61,672 nt of DNA, from the NCBI GenBank assembly GCA_045645985.1, contig JAZRJV010000012.1, positions 1-61,672 of the forward strand, in the 5' to 3' direction. Under the pieces are notes generated by a model. It worked only from the letters and a program-made list of their open reading frames with translations. It ran no database searches and was not told the DNA's origin. This DNA is from RGIG9060 sp045645985. Its GTDB lineage: Bacteria; Spirochaetota; Spirochaetia; Treponematales; Treponemataceae. The translations under genes and the position numbers were made by a program. Every line of letters begins with the position of its first letter. Within the stretch, counting starts at the first letter, position 1. This document shows, one piece after another, positions 8,098 through 17,009 of the stretch.

Positions 8098-8931
8098 GTG
8101 AAAATGAAAACTCGATGGTATTCTTTAAAATTATATACCCCTTTTACAAAAAATATTTTTCAGCAATATCTTGCTTATAGGTCTAACTTTTTTATGTATT
8201 TGTTAGGCGCTTTTATGCGAGTTTTCTGTTTGATTTTTTTGTGGAAGGCAATTTTTGTTGGAAGTGGCAAAGAAATTCTTAACGGATTTACTTTTCCTGT
8301 GATGGTAAGTTATTTAATTCTTTCAACTTGTATTACAGAATGTATCGGTGGAAGCGTTGTAAATTTAGTTCACTCAGAAGTAAAAAAAGGCACGATTGCA
8401 ATGCAGTTGATAAAGCCAATTTCTTACAGATTACGACTTTATTTTTCTTCCCTTGGGGATTCTCTTTATGTTTTTGTTTTTTTGATGATTCCAGGATTTA
8501 TCGGAATAATTATTATAAATGCAATTTATGGCTCTTTGTCGGTTTTTTCTCCATTGAATATTTTGTTCTTTGTAATTTCATTTGGATTTTCAATAATGAT
8601 AAATCTTTCTCTTTCCTTTGTTTTGGGAATGGTTACTTTTATTACAACAAATATGTGGGGAATTTTGCAAATTTATCAAGCTGTTTTTAGATTGCTTTCT
8701 GGCGCTTTGATACCTCTTTCATTTTTTCCTCCTGTGTTTGAAAAGATTTTAACTTATTTGCCATTTTCATCTTTAGTTTCTGCTCCAGCAAATATTCTTT
8801 TAGGCGTGATGGATATAGAAGAAACTTTGAAAGTTCTTGTTGTGCAATTTGTTTGGTTGATTTTGCTTTTCTTGCTTACAAATGTTGTTTGGAAAAAAGT
8901 TGTTCATCGTTTGGTTGTAAATGGAGGCTAA
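8098..8931 (+). CDS. ABC-2 exporter permease subunit 1
   Basis: 277 residues with about six hydrophobic segments (FFMYLLGAFMRVFCLIFLW early on; a long cluster at 120-200). It matches the ABC2_membrane_6 type (COG4587) found next to ATPases like the upstream gene: the motif VHSEVKKGTIAMQLIKPISY corresponds to the usual 'G.l..yLlrPi' cytoplasmic loop. The GTG at 8098 follows the ATPase stop immediately; the ATG at 8104 is an alternative start two codons later. It forms a heterodimeric channel with the next gene. Confidence 0.82.
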   Translation: MKMKTRWYSLKLYTPFTKNIFQQYLAYRSNFFMYLLGAFMRVFCLIFLWKAIFVGSGKEILNGFTFPVMVSYLILSTCITECIGGSVVNLVHSEVKKGTIAMQLIKPISYRLRLYFSSLGDSLYVFVFLMIPGFIGIIIINAIYGSLSVFSPLNILFFVISFGFSIMINLSLSFVLGMVTFITTNMWGILQIYQAVFRLLSGALIPLSFFPPVFEKILTYLPFSSLVSAPANILLGVMDIEETLKVLVVQFVWLILLFLLTNVVWKKVVHRLVVNGG

Positions 8932-8934
8932 ATT

Positions 8935-9732
8935 ATGAGAATACGAAAACTTACAAAATTATATTTTAAATATGTTGCTCAATATCTAAAATCTTTGATG
9001 GCTTACCGATTGGATTTTTTTACGGGGCTTATTGGTTTTTCATTTTTGCAGATTACTGGTGTAATTTTTATTACTTTGGTTTTTAATTCAATTCCGTCTT
9101 TGCAAGGTTGGAATTTTTACGAAATTTTGTTTATCTACGGATTTGCTCAACTACCTCGTGGTTTGGACCATATTTTTACAGATAATTTATGGTTGATTTC
9201 AAGTTGGCTTATTGCTGATGGAGACTTTGACAGATATTTGCTTAGACCAATAAATCCGCTTTTTCAGGTGATTGCAGAGCGATTTCAGATGGACGGATTT
9301 GGCGAATTTGTAATTGGCGTGATTTTAGTTGTAATTGCTTCTATAAATCTTTCTATAGATTACACTTTTGACAAGTTTGCAGTTTTGATAATCACTTCAA
9401 TTTCTGGTGCTTTAATTATTACAAGTTTGAAAATGATAATTGCTTCTATTGCTTTCTGGACAAAGCGTTCTGGCGGATTATTGCAAACTGTTTATAGTTT
9501 TAACGAATTTTGCTATTATCCAGTAACAATTTACAATAAGGCCTTGCAATTTGTTTTAACATTTATTTTACCTTTTGCCTTAACTTCTTATTTTCCTGCA
9601 ACATATATTTTAGGAAAACAAAATTTAATTTGGGCTTTGGCAGTTCCTGTAGGAGTTTCAATTCTTTTTATATTGTTTTCTTACAGATTATGGTGTTCTG
9701 GAATAAATCACTACGAAAGTGCCGGAAGTTGA
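8935..9732 (+). CDS. ABC-2 exporter permease subunit 2
   Basis: 265 residues, six predicted membrane helices, COG3694-like. The conserved loop SSWLIADGDFDRYLLRPINPLFQ marks the same fold as the upstream permease, so the two are diverged paralogues. It starts 3 bases after the first permease stop. With the ATPase it should assemble in the inner membrane as an exporter of unknown substrate. The operon ends here; the next gene has its own promoter overlapping the spacer. Confidence 0.82.
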   Translation: MRIRKLTKLYFKYVAQYLKSLMAYRLDFFTGLIGFSFLQITGVIFITLVFNSIPSLQGWNFYEILFIYGFAQLPRGLDHIFTDNLWLISSWLIADGDFDRYLLRPINPLFQVIAERFQMDGFGEFVIGVILVVIASINLSIDYTFDKFAVLIITSISGALIITSLKMIIASIAFWTKRSGGLLQTVYSFNEFCYYPVTIYNKALQFVLTFILPFALTSYFPATYILGKQNLIWALAVPVGVSILFILFSYRLWCSGINHYESAGS

Positions 9733-9742
9733 TATTTTTTTG

Positions 9743-9771
9743 TTGATGATTTTCACTTTTGTGTGTAATAT
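9743..9771 (+). promoter_or_regulatory. Promoter of the YugP-type protease gene, predicted leaderless
   Basis: TTGATG (9743-9748), 17-bp spacer, TAATAT (9766-9771), then 6 bases (TAACTT) to the ATG at 9778. No Shine-Dalgarno. Confidence 0.55.
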
Positions 9772-9777
9772 TAACTT

Positions 9778-10452
9778 ATGGATATTTATTATTTAATTTT
9801 AGTTGTACCTGCTTTGATTTTGAGTTTTATCGCTCAGGGAATGGTGCAAAGAACTTTTAAAAAATATTCTTCAAAAAAGATTGAAAGAAATATTACTGGT
9901 GCTCAAGCGGCAAATTATTTGCTTCAAAAAAATGATGTTACTGGAGTTACAGTAAAACCGATTTCTGGTTCTTTAACTGATAATTTTAATCCAACTGATA
10001 TGACTTTGAATCTTTCAGAGCCTGTTTACAATGTAAGTTCAATCGCAGCGGTTGGAGTTGCTGCTCACGAAACAGGTCATGCAATTCAACATAACAAAGG
10101 ATATCTTCCTATAAAATTTAGAAGTATGTTAGTTCCTGTTGCAAATTTAGGTTCTACAGCAGGGCCTTTACTTGCAATTTTAGGATTATCCTTGAGTTTT
10201 TCATTTTTAATTGATATTGGACTAATTTTATTCTTTGGTTCTGTTTTGTTCTATCTTGTAACTTTGCCAGTTGAATTTAATGCATCTTCTCGAGCATTAA
10301 AAACTCTAAAAGAAGCTGGAGTTATGAATAAAGAGGAATTGAAAGGCGTAAAAAAAGTTTTAGGGGCAGCTGCCATGACTTATGTTGCATCTGCTCTTGT
10401 TTCTTTAGGTAACTTTATAAGATTCTTTTTGTTGACAAAACGCAGAGACTAA
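9778..10452 (+). CDS. Membrane zinc metallopeptidase, YugP family
   Basis: 224 residues. An N-terminal membrane helix (residues 4-22), then the zinc-binding motif VAAHETGHAIQH (HExxH; about residues 97-108), followed by two or three hydrophobic segments around 120-165 and a C-terminal VSLGNFIRFFLLTKRRD. This is the PF04298 'putative neutral zinc metallopeptidase' family typified by Bacillus YugP; length is normal. The role is not established, probably intramembrane or membrane-proximal proteolysis. It is transcribed alone from a promoter reaching into its start codon, and the long hairpin-repeat region follows it. Confidence 0.85.
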   Translation: MDIYYLILVVPALILSFIAQGMVQRTFKKYSSKKIERNITGAQAANYLLQKNDVTGVTVKPISGSLTDNFNPTDMTLNLSEPVYNVSSIAAVGVAAHETGHAIQHNKGYLPIKFRSMLVPVANLGSTAGPLLAILGLSLSFSFLIDIGLILFFGSVLFYLVTLPVEFNASSRALKTLKEAGVMNKEELKGVKKVLGAAAMTYVASALVSLGNFIRFFLLTKRRD

Positions 10453-10656
10453 AAATATTTTGCAAAATATTAATTGATACCAGAAATAACTTTGGGAAAA
10501 TAATTTTATTTACAAGATTAGACCAAAAAGGCTCTCGCCCAAAATTGCCCCAGTCCCTGCTAGTTCCTCACTTCGTTCGTCAATGCAGGGCTGTTTCAAT
10601 TTTTGGCTACGCCTTTTTGCACTAATTGTGTATATGAAGTATTTTGCAAAGTTATT

Positions 10657-10766
10657 TCTGCACACAATGTGGTTTTGCAAACTGTTTTTAGTTTGGGTAG
10701 AAAGAAAATGCTCTCGACCTAAATTGCCACTAGCTCGCTAGTGCTGCGCTTCGCTTGCAAGGCTTT
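10657..10766. repeat. 110-bp direct repeat, copy 1
   Basis: Identical base for base to 10830-10939 (offset 173). It starts TCTGCACACAATG and ends GCAAGGCTTT. A degenerate third copy of its first ~48 bases is at about 11050-11097. Confidence 0.9.
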
Positions 10767-10829
10767 GCTATGTCAATTTCGGTCTACGCATTTTTTACAT
10801 AATGTATTTATGCAAATTTTATATCAAGT

Positions 10830-10939
10830 TCTGCACACAATGTGGTTTTGCAAACTGTTTTTAGTTTGGGTAGAAAGAAAATGCTCTCGACCTAAATTGC
10901 CACTAGCTCGCTAGTGCTGCGCTTCGCTTGCAAGGCTTT
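10830..10939. repeat. 110-bp direct repeat, copy 2
   Basis: Exact second copy of 10657-10766. The sequences after the two copies differ: copy 2 continues into two additional hairpins before rejoining the shared CTACGCATTTTTTACATAAT segment, which occurs at 10784 and again at 11004. Confidence 0.9.
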
Positions 10940-11345
10940 AAGTAAGCCTTCGGCTTACAATCAAGTTTTGTTTCACAAAACTTGCGGCTAAATTTATTTT
11001 TTGCTACGCATTTTTTACATAATGTATTTATGCAAATTTTATATCAAGTTCTGCACGCAATGTGGTTTTGCAAATTGTTTTATAGTTTGGGTAGAAATAT
11101 AAGCTGTTTGCGAGATGAACTGAATATTTCTACGCCTTTTTGCTCTAATTGTGTATATAAAGGATTTTTTAACTTATTTTACACAAAATAGAACGCTTAA
11201 AAATGTTTACAAAAAAAATTGTAGAGCAAAAAAATAAAATGTGATTTTTAGCGACTAGCGAAGCGTCAAGCTGAAAATCGTATTTTATTTTTTTGCAGGT
11301 GCAAACAGTTTTCGTAAATATTTTTAAGATGTTTTATCACTCATA

Positions 11346-11374
11346 TTGACTGTTATTCTTATCTGTTCTATTAT
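11346..11374 (+). promoter_or_regulatory. Promoter of the lolA-rodZ-rimO-pcrA operon
   Basis: TTGACT (11346-11351), 17-bp spacer, TATTAT (11369-11374). The start codon follows 50 bases later behind an AAGGA site. Confidence 0.65.
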
Positions 11375-11424
11375 ATACATTAGCAATTTGTGTATTGTCG
11401 ATTTTCGATGATTAAGGATTTTTC

Positions 11425-12111
11425 ATGAAGAAGTTTTTTTCAGTTTTAATATTATGTTTGATTTTTTCAACTGTTGCTTTTGCACAAAATGAAATTCAAA
11501 CAGCACAGATGTTTTTTCAATCTATTTCAGAATATTACGGAACAATTACTGACTACGAAGCTGATGTTGATATTACTGCTGGTAAAAGTCAAATGAAAGG
11601 CAAAGTTTCTTTCAAGAGACCTGATATGTTGAGAATTGATTTTTCTGAGCCTGAATCACAAGTTATCGTTTTTAACGGTGAACGCCTAGTAATTTATCTT
11701 CCAAAGGCAGATGCTATTTTAAGTCAAACAGTAAGTTCTGATTCTGAAGCAGGCGGCGCAAATCTTGCAACTCCTCAAGGATTATCTTTGATGAATCGTT
11801 ATTATTCAATCGGATACGAAAATTCTCCAAACGCAGAACCTTTAGACGCAGATAATCCAAAAAGTGAAAAAGTAATCAAACTTATTTTGTCTCGCAAAAA
11901 TAGTTCAGAAGGATTTAGATATATTCGTTTAGCAATTTCTCCAAAAACTAAATTGATAAGACGAGTTCAAGCAACTTCTGCAAATACAGAAGAAGATTTT
12001 ATTTTTAATTTTTCAAATTATACATTAAATAATAGCATTCCTGATACCCGTTTTTTATACGACACACCATCAGATGCAAATACTTATGATAACTTTTTGT
12101 TTTCAGAATAA
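11425..12111 (+). CDS. lolA: LolA-like outer-membrane lipoprotein carrier
   Basis: 228 residues with a signal peptide (MKKFFSVLILCLIFSTVAFA, cut near FAQ). The mature part has the LolA pattern: an early amphipathic helix with YGTITDYEADVDI, then GKVSFKRPDMLRIDFSEPES and QVIVFNGERLVIYLPKAD. It should carry lipoproteins across the periplasm, consistent with the lipoproteins encoded here. A Shine-Dalgarno AAGGA precedes the ATG. It heads a tight run with rodZ, rimO and the helicase. LolA is diverged in spirochaetes, so a broader 'lipoprotein-sorting LolA-fold' label is safest. Confidence 0.8.
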   Translation: MKKFFSVLILCLIFSTVAFAQNEIQTAQMFFQSISEYYGTITDYEADVDITAGKSQMKGKVSFKRPDMLRIDFSEPESQVIVFNGERLVIYLPKADAILSQTVSSDSEAGGANLATPQGLSLMNRYYSIGYENSPNAEPLDADNPKSEKVIKLILSRKNSSEGFRYIRLAISPKTKLIRRVQATSANTEEDFIFNFSNYTLNNSIPDTRFLYDTPSDANTYDNFLFSE

Positions 12112-12129
12112 TAGGAATAGGAACAAATA

Positions 12130-13227
12130 ATGGAAAGTTTTGGTCAAATTTTATTAACAACACGAGAAAAACTAGGAATTGATATCAATAAAGCAGAGAG
12201 AGAAACAAGTATCTCTAAAGAATATATTGCTGCACTAGAAGAAGAAAATATTTCTATTTTTCCTGGAGAACCTTATCTCGTAGGTTTTTTAAGAAATTAC
12301 TCAGAATATTTAGGTCTTGATGCAAAATATATGATTTCACTTTATAAAGCAAAGATGATTCAAGAAGCTCCAATTCCAGAAGGCTTGTTGAAGGCTGATC
12401 CACCTAAATTCTTAAAACCGCTAATAATTTCTCTTGCAAGTGCCTTAGTTGTTGCAGGTATTGTTGTTGTATGTTTATTTACTTTCAAAAAAGAGCCTGA
12501 ATCAGCAAATGAAATTTTAGTTGAGTCAAAAAAAGGTGCAGAATATCAATTAACTGCAATGCCAATTCAAAAACGCATTTACAAAGATGATACTTTGAAG
12601 GTTGTTCTCAATAATGAAACTGTTGAGATGACAGTTGCTGGTACAAAAAATTTCTTATCTTTGAATACTCCAGTTGGATTGCAAATTATCGAACTTGGCG
12701 AAGAAATCGAACTTAATGTTGACGGAAAAGATAAAAACGATATCGTAGTTTTCCTTTCTGATATTTCTAAAAATGATGAACAAAAAGGTGCTGAAGTTAG
12801 AATGTTCACACTTGATCCAAATCAAGTTGCAAGTGCAGAACCTGCTGTAAATGTTGGTGAAATTCAGCATGCTTCAGAAATTGAACAAAAACAAACTTCT
12901 AATCAAATTGTTTTATTTGAAGGAAATCGTGCTTATCCATTTACTATCGATGCAACTTTCCGCGGTGCTTGTTTGTTCCGATACGCACCAGACCGCAAAG
13001 ATTCTGTAGAAGATTATTTTACAACTGGCGATAGATTTGTTACAACTGTAAATAATACAATTCGTGTTTGGATGTCTAATGCAAATGCTCTAAAACTTCA
13101 AGTAATTGGTGATGGACGAACAGAAAGTATCGAAGTTGGTCGCCCTGGACAAGTTTTAGTTCAAGATATCAAATGGATTAAAGACTACGACGGCAAATAC
13201 AAGTTGGTGGTTTTAGAAGTTGACTAA
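12130..13227 (+). CDS. rodZ: RodZ-like HTH membrane protein
   Basis: 365 residues. An N-terminal cytoplasmic Xre-type helix-turn-helix (residues about 4-70, LLTTREKLGIDINKAERETS ... ISIFPGEPYLVGFLRNYSEYLG), one membrane helix (about 97-118), then a long extracytoplasmic part ending in a DUF4115-like beta domain (RVWMSNANALKLQVIGDG). This is the RodZ arrangement, a scaffold linking MreB to cell-wall elongation. The HTH is of the RodZ type that binds MreB rather than DNA. The last 8 bases overlap the rimO start, so the two are translationally coupled. Confidence 0.85.
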   Translation: MESFGQILLTTREKLGIDINKAERETSISKEYIAALEEENISIFPGEPYLVGFLRNYSEYLGLDAKYMISLYKAKMIQEAPIPEGLLKADPPKFLKPLIISLASALVVAGIVVVCLFTFKKEPESANEILVESKKGAEYQLTAMPIQKRIYKDDTLKVVLNNETVEMTVAGTKNFLSLNTPVGLQIIELGEEIELNVDGKDKNDIVVFLSDISKNDEQKGAEVRMFTLDPNQVASAEPAVNVGEIQHASEIEQKQTSNQIVLFEGNRAYPFTIDATFRGACLFRYAPDRKDSVEDYFTTGDRFVTTVNNTIRVWMSNANALKLQVIGDGRTESIEVGRPGQVLVQDIKWIKDYDGKYKLVVLEVD

Positions 13228-14656
13228 AAAAACTGATTTACAAAAAAAATTCTTTCTTGACCAGCATGGTTGCGCAAAAAATCAAGTTGATGGTGAACTT
13301 ATCATTGCTGAACTTGAAAAAAACGGTTGGTCAAGAACAGATGACGCTGAAAATGCTTCATTGATAATTATCAATTCTTGTGGTTTTATCGAAAGTGCAA
13401 AAAAAGAGGCCTTGGATTCTGTTTTTACTACAAGAAATATGTTTCCAGATAAAAAAATTATTTTAGCAGGTTGCCTTGCAGAACGCTATGCCGAAAGTTT
13501 ATCTCAAACCTTGCAAGAAGTAGATGGAATTTTTGGAAACGGAAAAATCGATGAAATTGCTTCTTTTGTAAACGATGTTTTTGAAAACTCATCAACTGAT
13601 TCTGAAAAATTCCCAGAAGTTAAAGTTTTTGCTCAAAATGGCGTTTGCGACGGAAATCGTACAGAACTTTTGAATTTGCCTGGTTCTGCTTATGTAAAAA
13701 TCACAGAAGGTTGCAATAATCATTGTAGTTTTTGCGCAATTCCTCTTATTCGCGGAGAATTGCGAAGTCGTTCTGTTTCAAAAATAATCGAAGAGATAAA
13801 ATCTCTTTTAAATCGTGGAATTTTTGAAATCAATCTTATCGGGCAAGATTTAGCGTCCTACGGAAAAGGCAAAAACGAAGATTTAGAAGTAAAATCTCAA
13901 TTTGAAAGCGAAAAAAGTCCTTTGTCAACTTTACTTTCTGAAATTACAAAACTAACAGGAGAATTTTGGATTCGTCTTTTGTATATTCATCCTGATAATT
14001 TTCCACAAGATATTTTGCCGATTATTGCCCAAGATAAACGAATTTTGCCTTATTTTGATATTCCTTTCCAAAGTGGCGATGATAAAATCATCAAAGATAT
14101 GAACCGAAAGGGAAGTGCAGAAAAATATATTCAGCTTGTAGAAAAAATCCGAAGTTCGCAAAAAAATAGTTTTTATTCTGATGTTGCTTTACGAACAACT
14201 TTTTTGTGTGGCTTCCCTGGCGAAACTGACGAAAATGCAAAAAACACAGTTGAGTTTCTAAAAAATATCCAAAGTGATTGGTCTGGATGTTTTGCTTACA
14301 GTCAGGAAGATGATACTGTTGCTGGAGAAATGAAAAAGCAAGTTTCTGCAAAAAAAAGTAAAGTTCGTTGCGATGTTTTAACCGAATTACAAACTCAAAT
14401 AACTCAAGAAAAACTAAAACGACATGTTGGCAAAACTTATTCTATTTTAATTGAAGAAATTATTCCAACTGATGAAGAAGAAGGCGGAATTGCAATCGGT
14501 CGTGCTTGGTTTCAGGCTCCAGAAGTTGATGGCGCAACTGTAATTTACTACGATTTAGACGACGAAAAAGAATGTCAGCAAATTCAAGTTGGAAAAGTTG
14601 TGAATGTAAAAATTCAAGGCGTAAGTGCAGTTGATGTTTACGGAGTTTTAGTTTAA
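13220..14656 (+). CDS. rimO: Ribosomal protein S12 methylthiotransferase RimO
   Basis: 478 residues, radical SAM methylthiotransferase acting on Asp-89 of S12. The N-terminal UPF0004 domain with its cysteines (C18 in DQHGCAKNQVDGE; NSCGF; AGCLAER) holds one [4Fe-4S] cluster, and CNNHCSFC (C165, C169, C172) holds the SAM cluster. A C-terminal TRAM domain ends the protein. DQHGCAKN and GQDLASYG fit RimO rather than MiaB. Translation starts at TTG 13220, inside the end of rodZ, with GGTGG 9 bases upstream. The helicase gene follows after 2 bases. Confidence 0.9.
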   Translation: MTKKTDLQKKFFLDQHGCAKNQVDGELIIAELEKNGWSRTDDAENASLIIINSCGFIESAKKEALDSVFTTRNMFPDKKIILAGCLAERYAESLSQTLQEVDGIFGNGKIDEIASFVNDVFENSSTDSEKFPEVKVFAQNGVCDGNRTELLNLPGSAYVKITEGCNNHCSFCAIPLIRGELRSRSVSKIIEEIKSLLNRGIFEINLIGQDLASYGKGKNEDLEVKSQFESEKSPLSTLLSEITKLTGEFWIRLLYIHPDNFPQDILPIIAQDKRILPYFDIPFQSGDDKIIKDMNRKGSAEKYIQLVEKIRSSQKNSFYSDVALRTTFLCGFPGETDENAKNTVEFLKNIQSDWSGCFAYSQEDDTVAGEMKKQVSAKKSKVRCDVLTELQTQITQEKLKRHVGKTYSILIEEIIPTDEEEGGIAIGRAWFQAPEVDGATVIYYDLDDEKECQQIQVGKVVNVKIQGVSAVDVYGVLV

Positions 14657-14658
14657 TT

Positions 14659-16950
14659 ATGGACGCTTTTGAATATCTTTCAGTTTTGAACAAAGAGCAA
14701 CGAGAAGCAGTTGTTCATTCTGGCTCTCCACTTTTGATTTTGGCAGGAGCTGGTTCTGGAAAAACTCGTGTAATCACCACAAAAATTGCCTACATGATTT
14801 CTGAACTTGGAGTAAATCCTTATTCAATTTTGGCTGTAACTTTTACAAAAAAAGCTGCCAATGAAATGCAAGAAAGGGCAGTTTTGTTAGAGCCTCAAGC
14901 GGTAAAATCTCAAATTAGAACTTTTCACTCTTTTGGTTCATGGTTTTTGCGCCGTTATGCCGAAGAAGCAGGTCTTGATAATAATTTTACAGTTTACGAT
15001 GATGACGATATGGTTAGTCTTTTGTTAAAAGAATTTCCAGAAATGAATCGTCAACAAGCAGGTGGCGTTGCGCATAAAATTTCAAGAGCAAAAGATTATT
15101 GTTTGCTTCCAGAAGATGAAGATAAATTTTTTATTTATAACTTAGATTTAACAAAAGAAGTTTACGAGCGTTATCAAAAACGACTTCGCCAAACTGGAAA
15201 TGTGGATTTTGGCGATTTGATTATGCTTCCTGTGCTTTTGTTGAGAAGTGATGAAAAAATTCGTTCGGATATTCATTCTAGGTTCAAAGTTGTAATGGTA
15301 GACGAATATCAAGATTCTAATGTGGCCCAGTTTGCTTTGCTTGAACAACTTGCAGGTCCAGAAACTTACATTTGTGTTGTTGGGGATGATGACCAGTCAA
15401 TTTATAAATTTCGTGGCGCCGAAGTTGAAAATATTTTAACTTTTCAAGACCATTTTGCTGGAACTCAAATTATCAAACTTGAAACAAATTATCGTTCTGT
15501 TCCGCCAGTTTTGGCTTTGGCAAATTCTGTAATCAAAAATAACAAAAATCGTCTTGGAAAAAATTTAGTTCCCTTTAGAAGTGGCGAAAAAAAAGCAGTT
15601 CTTTCATTTTTATCAAATCAAGATGATGAAGTTGAGTATGTTTGTAATTTGATTCAAAAATCTCATCGCGAAGGTGTGCCTTACGCTGACTGGGCTGTTT
15701 TGTATCGAACAAATGCTCAATCTCTTGGTTTTGAAACAGAATTTTTGCATAAAAAAATTCCATACAGCGTAGTTGGAACTTTGAAATTCTATCAGCGCGA
15801 AGAAATTAAAGATGCCCTTTCATTTTTGTCTTTTCTTGCAAATCCAAAAGATGAAGTTGCTTTTTCACGAATTGTAAATAAACCTTCTCGTGGAATTGGG
15901 GAAGTGCGCCAAGAAAAAATCCTTGAAACTTACAAAAATAACGCAAATTCAACTTTGCTAGAAAAATATTCTTTGGTCGACGCTTGTTTGGACACAGTTT
16001 CTTCCTTTCCTGCAAAGGCAAAAACTGGATTAAATTCCTTTATTCAAGTTGTGCAAAATCTTCAAACTTTGTTGCAAGAAAATTCTACAAATGGTGAAGA
16101 TAAATCTTTGGTGGAACAATTAGCCGAAGTATCGCTAAAATCTGATTCTTCAAGTTTACAAAGTGATTTAGAAACTCAAGTTGTATCCGACAGTTTTAAA
16201 AGTACAAAACGACTTTCTGAACTTGTGGAAAAAATGATAAAAGATTCTGGTTTTCAGGAATATTACGAAAATCAAGATGAAATTTCTCATACTCAAAAAG
16301 TAAATAACTTACAAGAATTGATAAATAGTGCAAGTTTGTACAGTTTATCATTTCAAGGATTATCTGACTTTTTAGACCATATCGAACTTGATAGAACTTT
16401 GGAATTAGCAGACGAAGAAGAAGAAAATCCAGACAGAGTGACTTTGATTACCGTTCATAACACAAAAGGTTTGGAATTTCCTCGAGTTGTGCTTACTGGA
16501 ATGGAAAATGGACTTTTCCCACGTGGCGATAAAGACGAAGACGAAATCGAAGAAGAACGCCGTCTTTTTTATGTTGGAATTACTCGTGCAAAAGACGAAT
16601 TGTATTTCACTTCTTGTGGTTTTAGAAGAATGTATGGTCATACTGAAATTTCTCAGCCTAGTTCATTTTTGCTTGAACTTGATAGAAAAAATGTTGTTTT
16701 TAACGGAAATGTTCCTATCGCCTTTCGAAGTGAAAAATCTTCAGTTGGAAAATCTTTTAATCAAAGTACAATGGAAGGTCGTTGGAAGCGAGGCGTAAAA
16801 ATTTATCATGATGATTACGGTTACGGATATATCATGGCAACTGACGATTCTGGAGACGAATATTTAATTTCTGTTCAGTTTGAATCTGGAACGGTAAAAC
16901 GATTTATGCCAAGATATCAATCAAATCGGTTAACAATTATAAATGATTGA
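14659..16950 (+). CDS. pcrA: UvrD/PcrA-family 3'-5' DNA helicase
   Basis: 763 residues, a usual length. SF1 motifs in order: Walker A AGAGSGKTRV (~30-40), Ia LAVTFTKKAANEM, II VMVDEYQDSN, III VGDDDQSIYKFRGA, IV LETNYRS, V VTLITVHNTKGLEFPRVV, VI RRLFYVGITRAKDEL. The C-terminal GYGYIMA...VQFESGTVKRFMP segment resembles the RNA-polymerase-binding tudor-like tail of PcrA/UvrD. It should act in nucleotide excision and mismatch repair and in removing protein blocks. Last gene of the operon; gatC starts afresh from its own promoter. Confidence 0.9.
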   Translation: MDAFEYLSVLNKEQREAVVHSGSPLLILAGAGSGKTRVITTKIAYMISELGVNPYSILAVTFTKKAANEMQERAVLLEPQAVKSQIRTFHSFGSWFLRRYAEEAGLDNNFTVYDDDDMVSLLLKEFPEMNRQQAGGVAHKISRAKDYCLLPEDEDKFFIYNLDLTKEVYERYQKRLRQTGNVDFGDLIMLPVLLLRSDEKIRSDIHSRFKVVMVDEYQDSNVAQFALLEQLAGPETYICVVGDDDQSIYKFRGAEVENILTFQDHFAGTQIIKLETNYRSVPPVLALANSVIKNNKNRLGKNLVPFRSGEKKAVLSFLSNQDDEVEYVCNLIQKSHREGVPYADWAVLYRTNAQSLGFETEFLHKKIPYSVVGTLKFYQREEIKDALSFLSFLANPKDEVAFSRIVNKPSRGIGEVRQEKILETYKNNANSTLLEKYSLVDACLDTVSSFPAKAKTGLNSFIQVVQNLQTLLQENSTNGEDKSLVEQLAEVSLKSDSSSLQSDLETQVVSDSFKSTKRLSELVEKMIKDSGFQEYYENQDEISHTQKVNNLQELINSASLYSLSFQGLSDFLDHIELDRTLELADEEEENPDRVTLITVHNTKGLEFPRVVLTGMENGLFPRGDKDEDEIEEERRLFYVGITRAKDELYFTSCGFRRMYGHTEISQPSSFLLELDRKNVVFNGNVPIAFRSEKSSVGKSFNQSTMEGRWKRGVKIYHDDYGYGYIMATDDSGDEYLISVQFESGTVKRFMPRYQSNRLTIIND

Positions 16951-16974
16951 TTTTTTCATATTTTCATAGATTTA

Positions 16975-17003
16975 TTGAACAATTACAAAAAATACGCTAA
17001 TAT
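16975..17003 (+). promoter_or_regulatory. Promoter of the gatCAB operon, predicted leaderless
   Basis: TTGAAC (16975-16980), 17-bp spacer, TAATAT (16998-17003), then 6 bases (GAAAGC) to the ATG at 17010. No Shine-Dalgarno before gatC, in contrast to the good site before gatA. Confidence 0.6.
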
Positions 17004-17009
17004 GAAAGC

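Larger units (their letters stand above)
10453..11345. repeat. Gene-free region filled with nested hairpin repeats
   Basis: No credible gene. It contains at least three related elements. Each has outer arms (for example GACCTAAATTG with CAATTTCGGTC at about 10716-10784, and AAAAAGGC with GCCTTTTT at 10525-10618) around smaller hairpins such as CTAGC-TC-GCTAG. The element near 10870-11015 carries two extra hairpins, GTAAGCC-TTC-GGCTTAC and AAGTTTTGT-TTC-ACAAAACTT. A separate long inverted repeat at about 11228-11294 pairs AAATAAAATGTGATTTTTAGC with its near complement. I read this as a MITE/REP-like family. Confidence 0.75.

Noticed and set aside
10982..11191. A 69-codon plus-strand frame inside the hairpin repeats
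   Set aside because: It consists of repeat sequence, has no Shine-Dalgarno and duplicates parts of neighbouring repeats.
10500..11300. CRISPR array
   Set aside because: Repeats are long, nested inverted and unevenly spaced; no short identical repeats with unique spacers and no cas genes.
10453..11424. Degraded insertion sequence
   Set aside because: No transposase fragment in any frame; the structure is only hairpins.
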